NCBI GenBank assembly: GCA_963770375.1
Contig: CAVYPM010000017.1
Span: forward strand, 682,001-746,000
Source of the DNA: DASVBE01 sp963770375
Lineage (GTDB): Bacteria > Actinomycetota > Actinomycetes > Streptosporangiales > Streptosporangiaceae
DNA: 64,000 nucleotides
Direction: 5' to 3'
Made by a program: the position numbers and the translations under genes. Under the pieces are notes generated by a model that worked only from the letters and a program-made list of their open reading frames with translations, made no database searches and was not told the origin of the DNA. Of the stretch, positions 45,935 through 61,038 are shown piece by piece; the stretch's first letter is position 1, and each line of letters starts with the position of its first letter.

Positions 45935-46309
45935 TCAGCTCTTCTCCTTCTTCGCGCCGTAACGGCTGCGGGCCTGCTTGCGCCCGCGGACGCCCTGGGT
46001 GTCCAGGGAGCCGCGGATGACCTTGTAGCGCACGCCGGGCAGGTCGCGGACGCGTCCGCCGCGGACCAGCACGATCGAGTGCTCCTGAAGGTTGTGGCCA
46101 ACCCCGGGGATGTAAGCGGTGACCTCGATGTGGCTGGTCAGCCGCACCCGGGCGACCTTGCGCAGGGCCGAGTTCGGCTTCTTGGGCGTGGTCGTGTAGA
46201 CGCGCGTGCAGACCCCGCGGCGCTGCGGGCTGCCCTGGAGCGCCGGGGTGTTGTTCTTGGCTACCTTGTCCTGGCGGCCCTTGCGGACCAGCTGCTGGAT
46301 CGTGGGCAC
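45935..46309 (-). CDS. rpsL: 30S ribosomal protein S12 with Arg88
   Basis: 124 aa. MPTIQQLVRKGRQDK, GVCTRVYTTTPKKPNSALRK and the C-terminal KQARSRYGAKKEKS identify S12, part of the decoding centre. Lys43 is kept, but position 88 (usually Lys, in GGRVRDLPGVRY) is Arg, and residue 70 is Val in GVGHNLQEHS. K88R changes cause streptomycin resistance in mycobacteria and streptomycetes. First gene of the str operon, 2 nt before rpsG, with a ~250-nt leader. Confidence 0.98.
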   Translation of the reverse strand: MPTIQQLVRKGRQDKVAKNNTPALQGSPQRRGVCTRVYTTTPKKPNSALRKVARVRLTSHIEVTAYIPGVGHNLQEHSIVLVRGGRVRDLPGVRYKVIRGSLDTQGVRGRKQARSRYGAKKEKS

Positions 46310-46772
46310 CGCGTCTCCGTCTTCTCGCTACTGCTTCTGCCTGTATCCGGTGCGCCCCGAAGGGCGCCTGACCTGCTCGTTCTTCCCGTCCTCCGACCCC
46401 CGTGGTCGGGCGTGTCGCCCTCACCACAGTGCCCCAGCCCGAAAAGCTGGTACGTCAGGGGTGGGAAAGCCGTGCGCACGCGGCCTGCTCGCTCTCCGGA
46501 TCAGAACCCGGGGCGCCGCAGCCCGCTGGCGCGCATGTGCCCGTCAGTGACCGGCACGGAGAGAAAGAGTACCTAACCGTCCCCGCGAGGTCAAAGCAAG
46601 CCCATTATTTCCCATCGGCCCGCCCGGAACGCCTCCGCTGTACGGAAAGCTCCGTGCTGGCCGATTGATGCCGACATGCCTGGCATGGCGGCACATGTCA
46701 AGCTTACCGTGCAACCACCGCGGCCCGGACCTATATTCCCCAGGTGGCCCGCCGCGCGGCCAACCGTAATCC
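46310..46772 (-). other. str operon leader and upstream region, no gene seen
   Basis: 463 nt between the permease stop and rpsL. It contains the str promoter (46566-46594) and, around 46570-46740, an AT-richer stretch possibly acting as an upstream element. No protein or RNA gene was recognised. Confidence 0.6.
46566..46594 (-). promoter_or_regulatory. Promoter of the str operon (rpsL-rpsG-fusA-tuf)
   Basis: Minus-strand TTGACC (-35, 46589-46594), 17-nt spacer, TACTCT (-10, 46566-46571). Predicted start near 46559, giving a ~250-nt leader. Confidence 0.75.
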
Positions 46773-47993
46773 TTAACTGTCGTCCAGGCGGTGGAACACC
46801 ACCTCTTGCAGGAAGAGCCGCAGGGCCGCGGCCGCCGGGATGGCCACCAGGGCGCCGACGATACCCATCAGCGCCCCGCCGATGAGCACGGCGACCACTG
46901 ACACCGCCCCGGGGACCTGCACCGTCTTGCCCATCACCCGGGGCACCACGAGGTAGTCCTCGGCCAGCCGGTAGGCGATGTAGAAGCCGAGGGTGGCGAT
47001 CGCGACCGGCAGCGACACGGTCAGCGCGACCAGCGTGACGATGGCGCCGCCGATGGTCGACCCGATCACCGGGATGAGGTCGAGGAAGGCGACCAGCAGG
47101 CCGAGCAGGATCGGGTACGGCACCCCGAAGATGACCAGCCAGATATAGGTGCCCAGGCCCGCGATGACCGAGGTGACGAAGTTGCCCAGGACGAAGCCGC
47201 CGACCTTGGCGAAGATCTCGTCGCCGATCAGGATCACCCGGGCCCGGCGCGAGTGCGGCGCCAGCCGGTAGGCCAGCAGCTTGATCCGGGGCATGTCGGC
47301 CAGGAAGTAGATGGCGAGAACGGCCACGATCACGATCGACGAGAACGTGCTGAGCACCACCTCGCCGGCCCCGAGCACGCCGCCGATCAGCGAGCCGCCC
47401 TTGGTCTGCAGCAGGTTCCTGATCCGGTCCTGGAGGTGGTACTGCGCGTCCAGCTTGCCGATCTGGGAGTTGTGGTCCTGCAGCGTGTGCAGGTACTTCG
47501 GCAGCTCGTTGACGAGCGCGGTGGTTTGCGCGGCCAGCGGCGGGATGGCCGCGGCCAGGAAGCCGGCGACCATGCCGGCCAGTACCACCAGCGTGACCAG
47601 CACCGCCTGCCAGCGGCGCAGCCCGTGATTGGTCAGCCAGGTCACGGCCGGGTCCAGGCCGGCCGCGAGGAACAGCGCGAGGCCGACGAGAACGAGCACG
47701 GACCGGGCGTGGATGATCAGCTCGACCAGGGCGATGGTGACCGCCACGCCGGCCGCCGCGGCCATCCCGACGAAGAACGGCGAGCGGCGGTCCAGCGGCC
47801 GGCCCGGCACCCCGAACCCGCCGGTCTCCTCGGCCAGTTCCTGTGCGGCCTGCACGGCCTCGTTGATGCGGTCGTCGGCGTGGCCCGCCGTCGGGTCGGC
47901 GGTGGCCTCGTCCAGCTGCTCCCGCGCAGCGTCAGCGGCCCCGTGGTCCTGCCTGGGGACCGCGGGGCCGTGCTCGCCAGAGCGGACGGTCAC
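46773..47993 (-). CDS. AI-2E family transporter (permease)
   Basis: 406 aa. A charged ~70-residue N-terminus precedes about eight membrane helices; the family core AVTWLTNHGLRRWQAVLVTL, AVLAIYFLADMPRIK and LGLLVAFLDLIPVIGSTIGG-type segments fit PF01594. Members include autoinducer-2 exporters and sodium/proton antiporters, so the substrate is not predictable. GTG 47991-47993 overlaps the CsbD gene stop (GTGA). Lies between rpoC and rpsL. Confidence 0.9.
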   Translation of the reverse strand: MTVRSGEHGPAVPRQDHGAADAAREQLDEATADPTAGHADDRINEAVQAAQELAEETGGFGVPGRPLDRRSPFFVGMAAAAGVAVTIALVELIIHARSVLVLVGLALFLAAGLDPAVTWLTNHGLRRWQAVLVTLVVLAGMVAGFLAAAIPPLAAQTTALVNELPKYLHTLQDHNSQIGKLDAQYHLQDRIRNLLQTKGGSLIGGVLGAGEVVLSTFSSIVIVAVLAIYFLADMPRIKLLAYRLAPHSRRARVILIGDEIFAKVGGFVLGNFVTSVIAGLGTYIWLVIFGVPYPILLGLLVAFLDLIPVIGSTIGGAIVTLVALTVSLPVAIATLGFYIAYRLAEDYLVVPRVMGKTVQVPGAVSVVAVLIGGALMGIVGALVAIPAAAALRLFLQEVVFHRLDDS

Positions 47994-48181
47994 TTCTTGA
48001 AGGCGTCCTTTGCCTTCTGGCCGGCCTGCTTCAGGTTGCCCTTGGCCTGGTCGCCGCGGCCCTCAGCTTCGAGCCGCGGGTTGCCCGCGGCCTTGCCCAC
48101 GGTCTTCTTGACCCGGCCCTTGGCCGCTGTCGTCTTGCCCTCGGCCTTCTTCTGGGCTTCTGACTTCCTTGCGTCTGCCAT
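47990..48181 (-). CDS. CsbD-like stress protein
   Basis: 63 aa, highly charged and lysine-rich. AEGKTTAAKGRVKKTVGKAA, then RLEAEGRGDQAKGNLKQAGQ and KAKDAFKK match the CsbD-like family of small hydrophilic, often stress-induced proteins of unknown mechanism. ATG 48179-48181. It is translationally coupled to the AI-2E permease and lies just downstream of the rpoC terminator. Confidence 0.85.
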   Translation of the reverse strand: MADARKSEAQKKAEGKTTAAKGRVKKTVGKAAGNPRLEAEGRGDQAKGNLKQAGQKAKDAFKK

Positions 48182-48252
48182 CTGGTGGCCTCGTCTCCTG
48201 GGACTTTGTGTTTTGCCCTCAGGTGTCCGCGGCACCGGGAGTCTAAACGCGA

Positions 48253-48284
48253 CGGTGCCCGGCAGGACATCCTGCCGGGCACCG
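48253..48284 (-). terminator. Terminator after rpoC
   Basis: A perfect 14-bp stem (48253-48266 with 48271-48284) and an ACAT loop, about 20 nt after the rpoC stop. It isolates rpoBC from the CsbD-permease pair. Confidence 0.9.
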
Positions 48285-48304
48285 CTGCGTGCTGCGTTCG
48301 CGGA

Positions 48305-52186
<3,882 letters not shown>

Positions 52187-52212
52187 GTGTTTGTCCCCTG
52201 GGGTAGATCGGA

Positions 52213-55680
<3,468 letters not shown>

Positions 55681-56081
55681 CAGGGGTCCTTCCGAGCTTG
55701 TGGCGGACAATCAGCGCGCGCACGCGAGACGCCCTGCGGGCAGGCCGCAAGGGAGCCGGGGTGTTCCGAGGACGTGAGGGTGCAGCGCAAATTAGCAGTG
55801 TAGTCCAACGACACACCACTGGTCAAATGTACGCCACTATGAAAATCACGGTTGCATCGCAGCATCGCTCCTCAGCCGCGAAACGTCAAGCCCAGGAAGC
55901 CCCGAGTCGGCCTGCCGTGCCATGTGGCGCACATCACAACCAGTGAATAGTTTACCTGGTCAGGGGGCTGGGCATACCTGTCTTTCGGTCACATTCAGAT
56001 AAGCCCGGCCGGTGCGGCCTCTCCCCCGCAGGTCACAACGCCGGCCACGCCGGGCATGTTCCCGGCCCTCCCGGAGCGAGC
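55681..56081 (-). other. rpoB leader and trpA-rpoB gap
   Basis: About 400 nt with no gene. Contains the rpoB promoter at 55797-55826 and an AT-richer patch (55780-55960). A possible small hairpin (CCGGG/CCCGG, 56050-56065) may help end trpA. Confidence 0.6.
55797..55826 (-). promoter_or_regulatory. Promoter of rpoB-rpoC
   Basis: Minus-strand TTGACC (-35, 55821-55826), 18-nt spacer, TACACT (-10, 55797-55802). Predicted start near 55790, giving a leader of about 110 nt before the TTG start. Confidence 0.75.
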
Positions 56082-56882
56082 TCAGCGGCGGGCGGCGCGG
56101 ACGCCGGCGGCAAGATCCTGCGCCAGGGCGCGGACCGCGGCCAGGCCCGCGGCGCGGCCGGGCGCCTCGCCCAGGGCCCGGACGAAGGCCGAGCCGACGA
56201 TCACGCCGTCCGCGTAGCTGCCGATCTCGGCGGCCTGGGCGCCGTCCCGCACGCCCAGGCCCATGCAGACCGGCTGCGCGGAAACAGCCTTGATCCGGTG
56301 CACCAGGTCCGCGGTCCCGGCGCCGACCGCGGCGCGCTCGCCGGTCACGCCCATCAGCGCCGCGGCGTACACGAACCCGCGGCTGGCCGCGGCGGTCATG
56401 GCGATCCGCTCCGGGGTCGAGCTGAGCGCCAGCAGGTAGACCCGGTCAAGACCGTGCCGGTCGGACGCGGCGGTCCAGTCGGCGGCCTCGTCGGGCAGCA
56501 GGTCCGGGGTGATCAGCCCGGAGCCGCCGGCCGCGGCCAGGTCGGCGGCGAACCGCTCCACGCCGTAGTGGTCGACGAGGTTCCAGTAGGTCATCACCAG
56601 CGCGGGCGCGCCGGCCCCGGTGACCGCGGTGACCGCGGGGAACACGTCCGCGGTGCGGGTCCCGCCGGCCAGCGCGTGCTCGGTGGCCCGCTGGATCACC
56701 GGGCCGTCGATCAGCGGGTCGGAGTAGGGCAGGCCGATCTCGACCACGTCTACCCCGCCGTCCACCATCGCCGTCAGCGCGGCGATCGAGGTCTCGTGGT
56801 CCGGGAAGCCGACCGGCAGGTAGCCGATGAGAGCGGCGCGCCCGTCCGCGTTGGCCTTCTCGATGACGGTCCGTACGCTCAC
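56082..56882 (-). CDS. trpA: Tryptophan synthase alpha subunit
   Basis: 266 aa TIM barrel. VDVVEIGLPYSDPLIDGPVI contains the catalytic Glu and Asp; YWNLVDHYGVERFAADLAAA and GLITPDLLPDEAADW follow, with VGSAFVRALGEA at the phosphate site. Cleaves indole-3-glycerol phosphate and channels indole to TrpB. Coupled to trpB by an overlap of 4 nt. Lies unusually upstream of rpoB. Confidence 0.97.
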   Translation of the reverse strand: MSVRTVIEKANADGRAALIGYLPVGFPDHETSIAALTAMVDGGVDVVEIGLPYSDPLIDGPVIQRATEHALAGGTRTADVFPAVTAVTGAGAPALVMTYWNLVDHYGVERFAADLAAAGGSGLITPDLLPDEAADWTAASDRHGLDRVYLLALSSTPERIAMTAAASRGFVYAAALMGVTGERAAVGAGTADLVHRIKAVSAQPVCMGLGVRDGAQAAEIGSYADGVIVGSAFVRALGEAPGRAAGLAAVRALAQDLAAGVRAARR

Positions 56883-58204
56883 CGGCTGCCGCTCCCCTGC
56901 GTCACGTTCTCGCCGCCGCCCGTGCTGGCCTCGCCCGTAGTGGGCTCGCCCGTGGCGGGCTCGCCCGCGGTGGCCTCAGCAGCGCCGTCCAGCAGGCCGA
57001 AGTACCGGCTCGCGGTCTCCACGTCCTTGTCGCCCCGGCCGGACAGGCTGACCAGGATGACCGCGCCGGGGCCGAGCCGTTTGCCCTCGCGGATCGCGCC
57101 GGCCAGCGCGTGCGCGGACTCGATGGCCGGGATGATGCCCTCGGTCCGGCAGAGCAGCCGGAACGCCTCCATGGCCTCGGCGTCGTCCACCGGCTCGTAC
57201 CGGGCCCGGCCGGTCTCGTGCAGCCAGGCGTGCTCCGGGCCGACGCCGGGGTAGTCCAGGCCCGCGGAGATCGAGTGGCTCTCGATGGTCTGCCCGTCGT
57301 CGTCCTGCAGTACGAACGTCCGGCTGCCGTGCAGCACCCCGGCGGACCCGCCCGCGATCGACGCGGCGTGCCGGCCGGTGCTGATCCCGTCGCCGCCGGC
57401 CTCGAAGCCGGCCAGCGCGACGTCCGGGTCGTCGATGAACGCATGGAAGATGCCCATCGCGTTCGACCCGCCGCCGACGCAGGCGCAGACCACGTCCGGC
57501 AGCCGGCCGGTGCGTGAGATGACCTGGCGGCGGGCCTCGGTGCCGATGATGGACTGGAAGCCGCGCACCATCGTCGGGAACGGGTGCGGGCCGGCCACCG
57601 AGCCGATGATGTAGTGGGTGCCGTCCACATTCGTCACCCAGTCGCGCATGGCCTCGTTCATCGAGTCCTTGAGCGTGCGCGACCCGGAGGTGACCGGGAT
57701 GACGGTGGCGCCGAGCAGCTGCATCCGGGCCACGTTGAGGGCCTGCCGCCGGGTGTCGACCTCGCCCATGTAGACCACGGCTTCCAGGCCGAGCAGCGCG
57801 GCCGCGGTCGCGGTGGCCACGCCGTGCTGGCCGGCCCCGGTCTCGGCGATGACACGGGGCTTGCCCATCGCCACGGTCAGCAGCCCCTGGCCGAGCACGT
57901 TGTTGATCTTGTGGGAGCCGGTGTGGTTCAGGTCCTCGCGCTTGAGCAGGATCGTGGCCCCGCCCGCGTGCCGGGCGAAGGCCGGCGCCTCGGTGATCAG
58001 GCTGGGCCGTCCGGTGTACGTCCGGTGCAGGTCAGACAGGCGGGTCAGGAAGGCCGGGTCGGCCAGCGCGGCCTGGTACGCGGCGTCAAGCTCGTCTAGT
58101 GCGGCCACCAGGGCCTCGGGCACGAACCGCCCGCCGAACCGGCCGAAATACGGCCCGGTCCTGGCCGCCAGCCGGGCCACATCAAGGTCAGCGGCGCTGG
58201 TCAC
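56879..58204 (-). CDS. trpB: Tryptophan synthase beta subunit
   Basis: 441 aa PLP enzyme. PLP-Lys99 in DLNHTGSHKINNVLGQ, the phosphate loop CVGGGSNAMGIFHAFID, and EGIIPAIESAHALAGA are visible. Domain ends near RYFGLLDGA; about 35 residues then follow with Thr-Gly-Glu repeats (GEPATGEPTTGEASTGG), an unusual C-terminal tail. GTG 58202-58204, with AAAGGAG upstream. No trpC, trpE or trpD lies beside it. Confidence 0.96.
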   Translation of the reverse strand: MTSAADLDVARLAARTGPYFGRFGGRFVPEALVAALDELDAAYQAALADPAFLTRLSDLHRTYTGRPSLITEAPAFARHAGGATILLKREDLNHTGSHKINNVLGQGLLTVAMGKPRVIAETGAGQHGVATATAAALLGLEAVVYMGEVDTRRQALNVARMQLLGATVIPVTSGSRTLKDSMNEAMRDWVTNVDGTHYIIGSVAGPHPFPTMVRGFQSIIGTEARRQVISRTGRLPDVVCACVGGGSNAMGIFHAFIDDPDVALAGFEAGGDGISTGRHAASIAGGSAGVLHGSRTFVLQDDDGQTIESHSISAGLDYPGVGPEHAWLHETGRARYEPVDDAEAMEAFRLLCRTEGIIPAIESAHALAGAIREGKRLGPGAVILVSLSGRGDKDVETASRYFGLLDGAAEATAGEPATGEPTTGEASTGGGENVTQGSGSR

Positions 58205-58300
58205 CGGAAACTCCTTTGCCTGTGATCTGAGGCTGTCACCCTAACAACCGCCCCGGCCCATTCCGCGACCGGGATTTCCGGCCCGCGGCGGAACGCGAAA

Positions 58301-58329
58301 CGCCCCGGGCCGACGGGCGGCCCGGGGCG
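58301..58329 (-). terminator. Terminator after rplL
   Basis: 12-bp arms CGCCCCGGGCCG (58301-58312) and CGGCCCGGGGCG (58318-58329) with a 5-nt loop, beginning 27 nt after the rplL stop. It separates rplJL from trpBA, which therefore needs its own promoter or read-through. Confidence 0.85.
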
Positions 58330-58355
58330 CTTCGCCCGTGCTTACTTGACCGTGC

Positions 58356-58745
58356 TTACTTGACCGTGACGGTGGCGCCGGCGCCCTCCAGGGCGGCCTT
58401 GGCCTTCTCGGCGGTCTCCTTGTTGACCTTCTCGAGCAGCGGCTTCGGCGCGCCGTCGACCAGGTCCTTGGCCTCCTTCAGGCCCAGGCTGGTGAGCGTG
58501 CGCACCTCCTTGATGACCTGGATCTTCTTGTCGCCCGCGGCCTCGAGGATGACGTCGAACTCGTCCTGCTCCTCGACCTCGGCCTCGGCCGCGCCGCCGC
58601 CGGCGGCCGCCGGGGCCGCCATCGCGACCGGGGCAGCGGCCTTGACGTCAAAGGCCTCCTCGAACTGCTTCACGAACTCCGACAGCTCGAGAAGCGTCAT
58701 TTCCTTGAACGCGTCGAGCAGCGCGTCGTTGCTGAGCTTCGCCAT
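58356..58745 (-). CDS. rplL: 50S ribosomal protein L7/L12
   Basis: 129 aa. MAKLSNDALLDAFKEMTLLE (dimerisation domain), an Ala-rich hinge (APAAAGGGAAEAE), and the factor-binding domain FDVILEAAGDKKIQVIKEVR with GLKEAKDLVDGAPKPL. ATG 58743-58745 with GAAGGA upstream; an earlier in-frame ATG is rejected. Confidence 0.98.
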   Translation of the reverse strand: MAKLSNDALLDAFKEMTLLELSEFVKQFEEAFDVKAAAPVAMAAPAAAGGGAAEAEVEEQDEFDVILEAAGDKKIQVIKEVRTLTSLGLKEAKDLVDGAPKPLLEKVNKETAEKAKAALEGAGATVTVK

Positions 58746-58799
58746 GGTGGGTGTTCCTTCTCTTTCCGTCAATTCCTGGGTCAGGTGTGCCGCGGCCGG

Positions 58800-59427
58800 T
58801 CAGGCGTCCGCGGCGCCATCCTCGGGGGTTGCTGTCTCGGGGGCGGCCTCGGCCGGGGCCGCGTCGCTGCGTCGGCCGGGCCGCGTCCGCGGCGCGTCCG
58901 CCGGGGCGCCCGGCGGCCTGCTTGGCCTCGAGCGCGGCCAGCAGCCGGGCCATCTGGGTGGGCAGCGCGGCCATGGTGGCCGCGGCGTTGGCCATGGTGG
59001 CCTTCATCGCGCCCGCCAGCTTGGCCAGCAGCACCTCGCGCGGCTCCAGGTCCGCGAGCTTGGTGATCTCGGCCGGGGTCATGCCCTTGCCGTCGAGCAC
59101 GCCGCCCTTGATGACCAGCAGCGGGTTCGCCTTGGCGAAGTCCCGCAGCCCCTTGGCCGCCTCGACCACGTCGCCCTGCACGAAGGCGATCGCGGACGGC
59201 CCGCTGAGCAGCTGCTCGAGCTCGGCCCCGACACCCGCCTCGGTCGCGGCGATCTTGGTCAGGGTGTTCTTCACCACGGTGAACGTGGCGTTCTCGCCCA
59301 GCGACTGGCGCAGCTCGCCGAGCTGGGCCACGGTCAGGCCGCGGTACTCGGTGAGCACGGCCCCCGATGAGGCCTGGAATCGCTCGGTAAGCTCGGCCAC
59401 CGCGGCGACTTTTTCCGCCCTCGCCAT
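58800..59427 (-). CDS. rplJ: 50S ribosomal protein L10, frameshifted in the tail
   Basis: 208 aa if one extra C near 58911 is removed. MARAEKVAAVAELTERFQAS, VLTEYRGLTVAQLGELRQSL, VKNTLTKIAATEAG and MARLLAALEAKQAAG are in frame; the stalk-binding tail then continues in another frame (DAAPAEAAPETATPEDGAADA-like, listed in pieces) to TGA at 58800. Read literally, the gene runs into rplL. ATG 59425-59427 has AGGAGGAGG upstream. Preceded by an L10-type leader. Confidence 0.88.
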
Positions 59428-59515
59428 GGGCCTCCTCCTGTCGGTTCCGGAGCGCCCTGCCCGGAGGCAGCACGAGCCGGGGACGTCGTGCCGGCACGAG
59501 GGCCCCGCAGAAACG

Positions 59516-59546
59516 GAAAACGCCCCGGCGCAGGCGCACGGGGCGT
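59516..59546 (-). terminator. Attenuator hairpin in the L10 leader
   Basis: Minus-strand ACGCCCCG and CGGGGCGT (arms 59539-59546 and 59520-59527), followed directly by four U residues. It sits about 90 nt upstream of the rplJ start, so it is a conditional terminator rather than an operon end. Confidence 0.7.
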
Positions 59547-59685
59547 GGACCGCAGCCCGTCCCCGGCGAGCCGGGGCGGCCACAGTTCAGCTTCGTTCAC
59601 CTGCGCGGGCCGCCCCGCATGCGGGGCCTTCGGCCACCGTGCCGGGGCACGGTGACAGCCGGCGGTCTCTGGCAAATCTGTGTTC

Positions 59686-59715
59686 AGCTTACGAGGGCCC
59701 GGGCCGCCGCGCCAA
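59686..59715 (-). promoter_or_regulatory. Promoter of the L10 leader and rplJL
   Basis: TTGGCG (-35, 59710-59715), 18-nt spacer and TAAGCT (-10, 59686-59691), just downstream of the rplA stop. Predicted start near 59679. Confidence 0.55.
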
Positions 59716-59742
59716 ATCGAGGCGACGGCCCAGCCAGCACTA

Positions 59743-60471
59743 TCAGCTCGCCGCGGCGGCTTCCTCGAGCTCTTCGGTGAGCCCGCGGGTGCGGGCCGGG
59801 TCGACCAGGATCCCGGGGCCCATCGTGGTGGTGAAGGTGATCTTCCTCAGGTAACGGCCCTTGGCCGCGGCCGGCTTGAGCCGGACGATCTCCTCCAGCG
59901 CGGCGGCGTAGTTCTCCACCAGCGACTTGTCGTCGAAGGACGCCTTGCCGATGATGAAGTGCAGGTTGCCGTGCCGGTCGACGCGGAACTCGATCTTGCC
60001 GCCCTTGATGTCGGACACGGCCTTGCCCACGTCCGGGGTGACCGTGCCGGTCTTCGGGTTGGGCATCAGGCCGCGCGGGCCGAGCACCCGGCCGAGCCGG
60101 CCGACCTTGCCCATCAGGTCCGGGGTGGCGACGACCGCGTCGAAGTCCAGCCAGCCGCCCTGGATGCGCTCGATCAGGTCGTCGGAGCCGACAAAGTCGG
60201 CGCCGGCCGCGCGGGCCTCCTCGGCCCGGTCGCCGGTGGCGAAGACCAGGACCCGGGCCGTCTTGCCGGTGCCGTGCGGCAGGTTGACGGTGCCGCGGAC
60301 CATCTGGTCGGCCTTGCGCGGGTCCACGCCGAGGCGCAGCGCGACCTCGACGGTCGGGTCGAACTTGGTCTTCGAGGTCGACTTGGCCAGATGGATGGCC
60401 TGAGCCGGGGAGTACAGCTTCTGCGCCTCGATCTGCTGCTCGGCGGCGCGGTACGCCTTACTGCGCTTCAT
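59743..60471 (-). CDS. rplA: 50S ribosomal protein L1
   Basis: 242 aa. MKRSKAYRAAEQQIEAQKLY, VATPDLMGKVGRLGRVLGPR and GLMPNPKTGTVTPDVGKAV signatures are present, and the C-terminus TMGPGILVDPARTRGLTEEL is intact. L1 moves the exit-tRNA stalk and represses rplK-rplA in E. coli. ATG 60469-60471. Confidence 0.98.
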   Translation of the reverse strand: MKRSKAYRAAEQQIEAQKLYSPAQAIHLAKSTSKTKFDPTVEVALRLGVDPRKADQMVRGTVNLPHGTGKTARVLVFATGDRAEEARAAGADFVGSDDLIERIQGGWLDFDAVVATPDLMGKVGRLGRVLGPRGLMPNPKTGTVTPDVGKAVSDIKGGKIEFRVDRHGNLHFIIGKASFDDKSLVENYAAALEEIVRLKPAAAKGRYLRKITFTTTMGPGILVDPARTRGLTEELEEAAAAS

Positions 60472-60530
60472 CGTGCTCTCTCCTTGGGTACGGAGGCTGT
60501 GGTCCGCGGGCCAGCGCGTGGCCCTGCCAC

Positions 60531-60555
60531 TGGGCGCCGCACCGTGCGGCGCCCA
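60531..60555 (-). other. Hairpin in the rplK-rplA gap
   Basis: A perfect 11-bp stem (60531-60541 with 60545-60555) with a 3-nt loop, between the rplK stop and the rplA start. It might act as an attenuator, mRNA stabiliser or L1-related site; no U-tract. Confidence 0.55.
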
Positions 60556-60567
60556 CGGGGGTAACGG

Positions 60568-61002
60568 TCAGCTGGCGACCGTGATGCCCATCGAGCGCGC
60601 GGTGCCCTCGATGATCTTCTCGGCGGCCTCGATGGACTTGGCGTTCAGGTCCTTCATCTTGATCTCGGCGATGTCCCGGACCTGGGCCTTGGTCATCGTG
60701 CCGACCTTGGTCTTGTGCGGCTCGCCGCTGCCCTTCTGGACCCCGGCGGCCTTCTTGATCAGCTCAGGCGCGGGCGGGGTCTTGGTGATGAAGGAGAACG
60801 ACCGGTCCTCGTAGATGGTGATCTCCACGGGGATGACGTTCCCCCGCTGGGTGTCGGTCGCCGTGTTGTACTGCTTGACGAAATCCATGATGTTCACGCC
60901 GTGCGGGCCAAGCGCGGTGCCCACCGGCGGGGCCGGGGTCGCCTGCCCGGCCTGCAGCTGCACCTTGACCAGGGCAGCGATCTTCTTCTTACGCGGAGCC
61001 AT
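60568..61002 (-). CDS. rplK: 50S ribosomal protein L11
   Basis: 144 aa. KVQLQAGQATPAPPVGTALG and YEDRSFSFITKTPPAPELIK, the N-terminal domain bound by thiostrepton, then KVGTMTKAQVRDIAEIKMKD. Complete. Between nusG and rplA. Confidence 0.98.
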   Translation of the reverse strand: MAPRKKKIAALVKVQLQAGQATPAPPVGTALGPHGVNIMDFVKQYNTATDTQRGNVIPVEITIYEDRSFSFITKTPPAPELIKKAAGVQKGSGEPHKTKVGTMTKAQVRDIAEIKMKDLNAKSIEAAEKIIEGTARSMGITVAS

Positions 61003-61038
61003 GACGGGTCCTTTACCTCACTGACGATTCTGAGCGGA

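Larger units (their letters stand above)
59428..59742 (-). ncRNA. L10 leader (autogenous attenuator RNA) upstream of rplJ
   Basis: A ~315-nt untranslated leader with stacked hairpins. GCGCAGGTG (minus strand, 59598-59606) can pair with CGCCTGCGC (59528-59536) inside the loop of a terminator-like hairpin (59520-59546), so formation of one can affect the other. This layout and the GCGCAGGTG-ACGAAGC wording agree with the L10 leader family, in which L10/L12 binding favours termination. Recognition is by eye. Confidence 0.65.
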
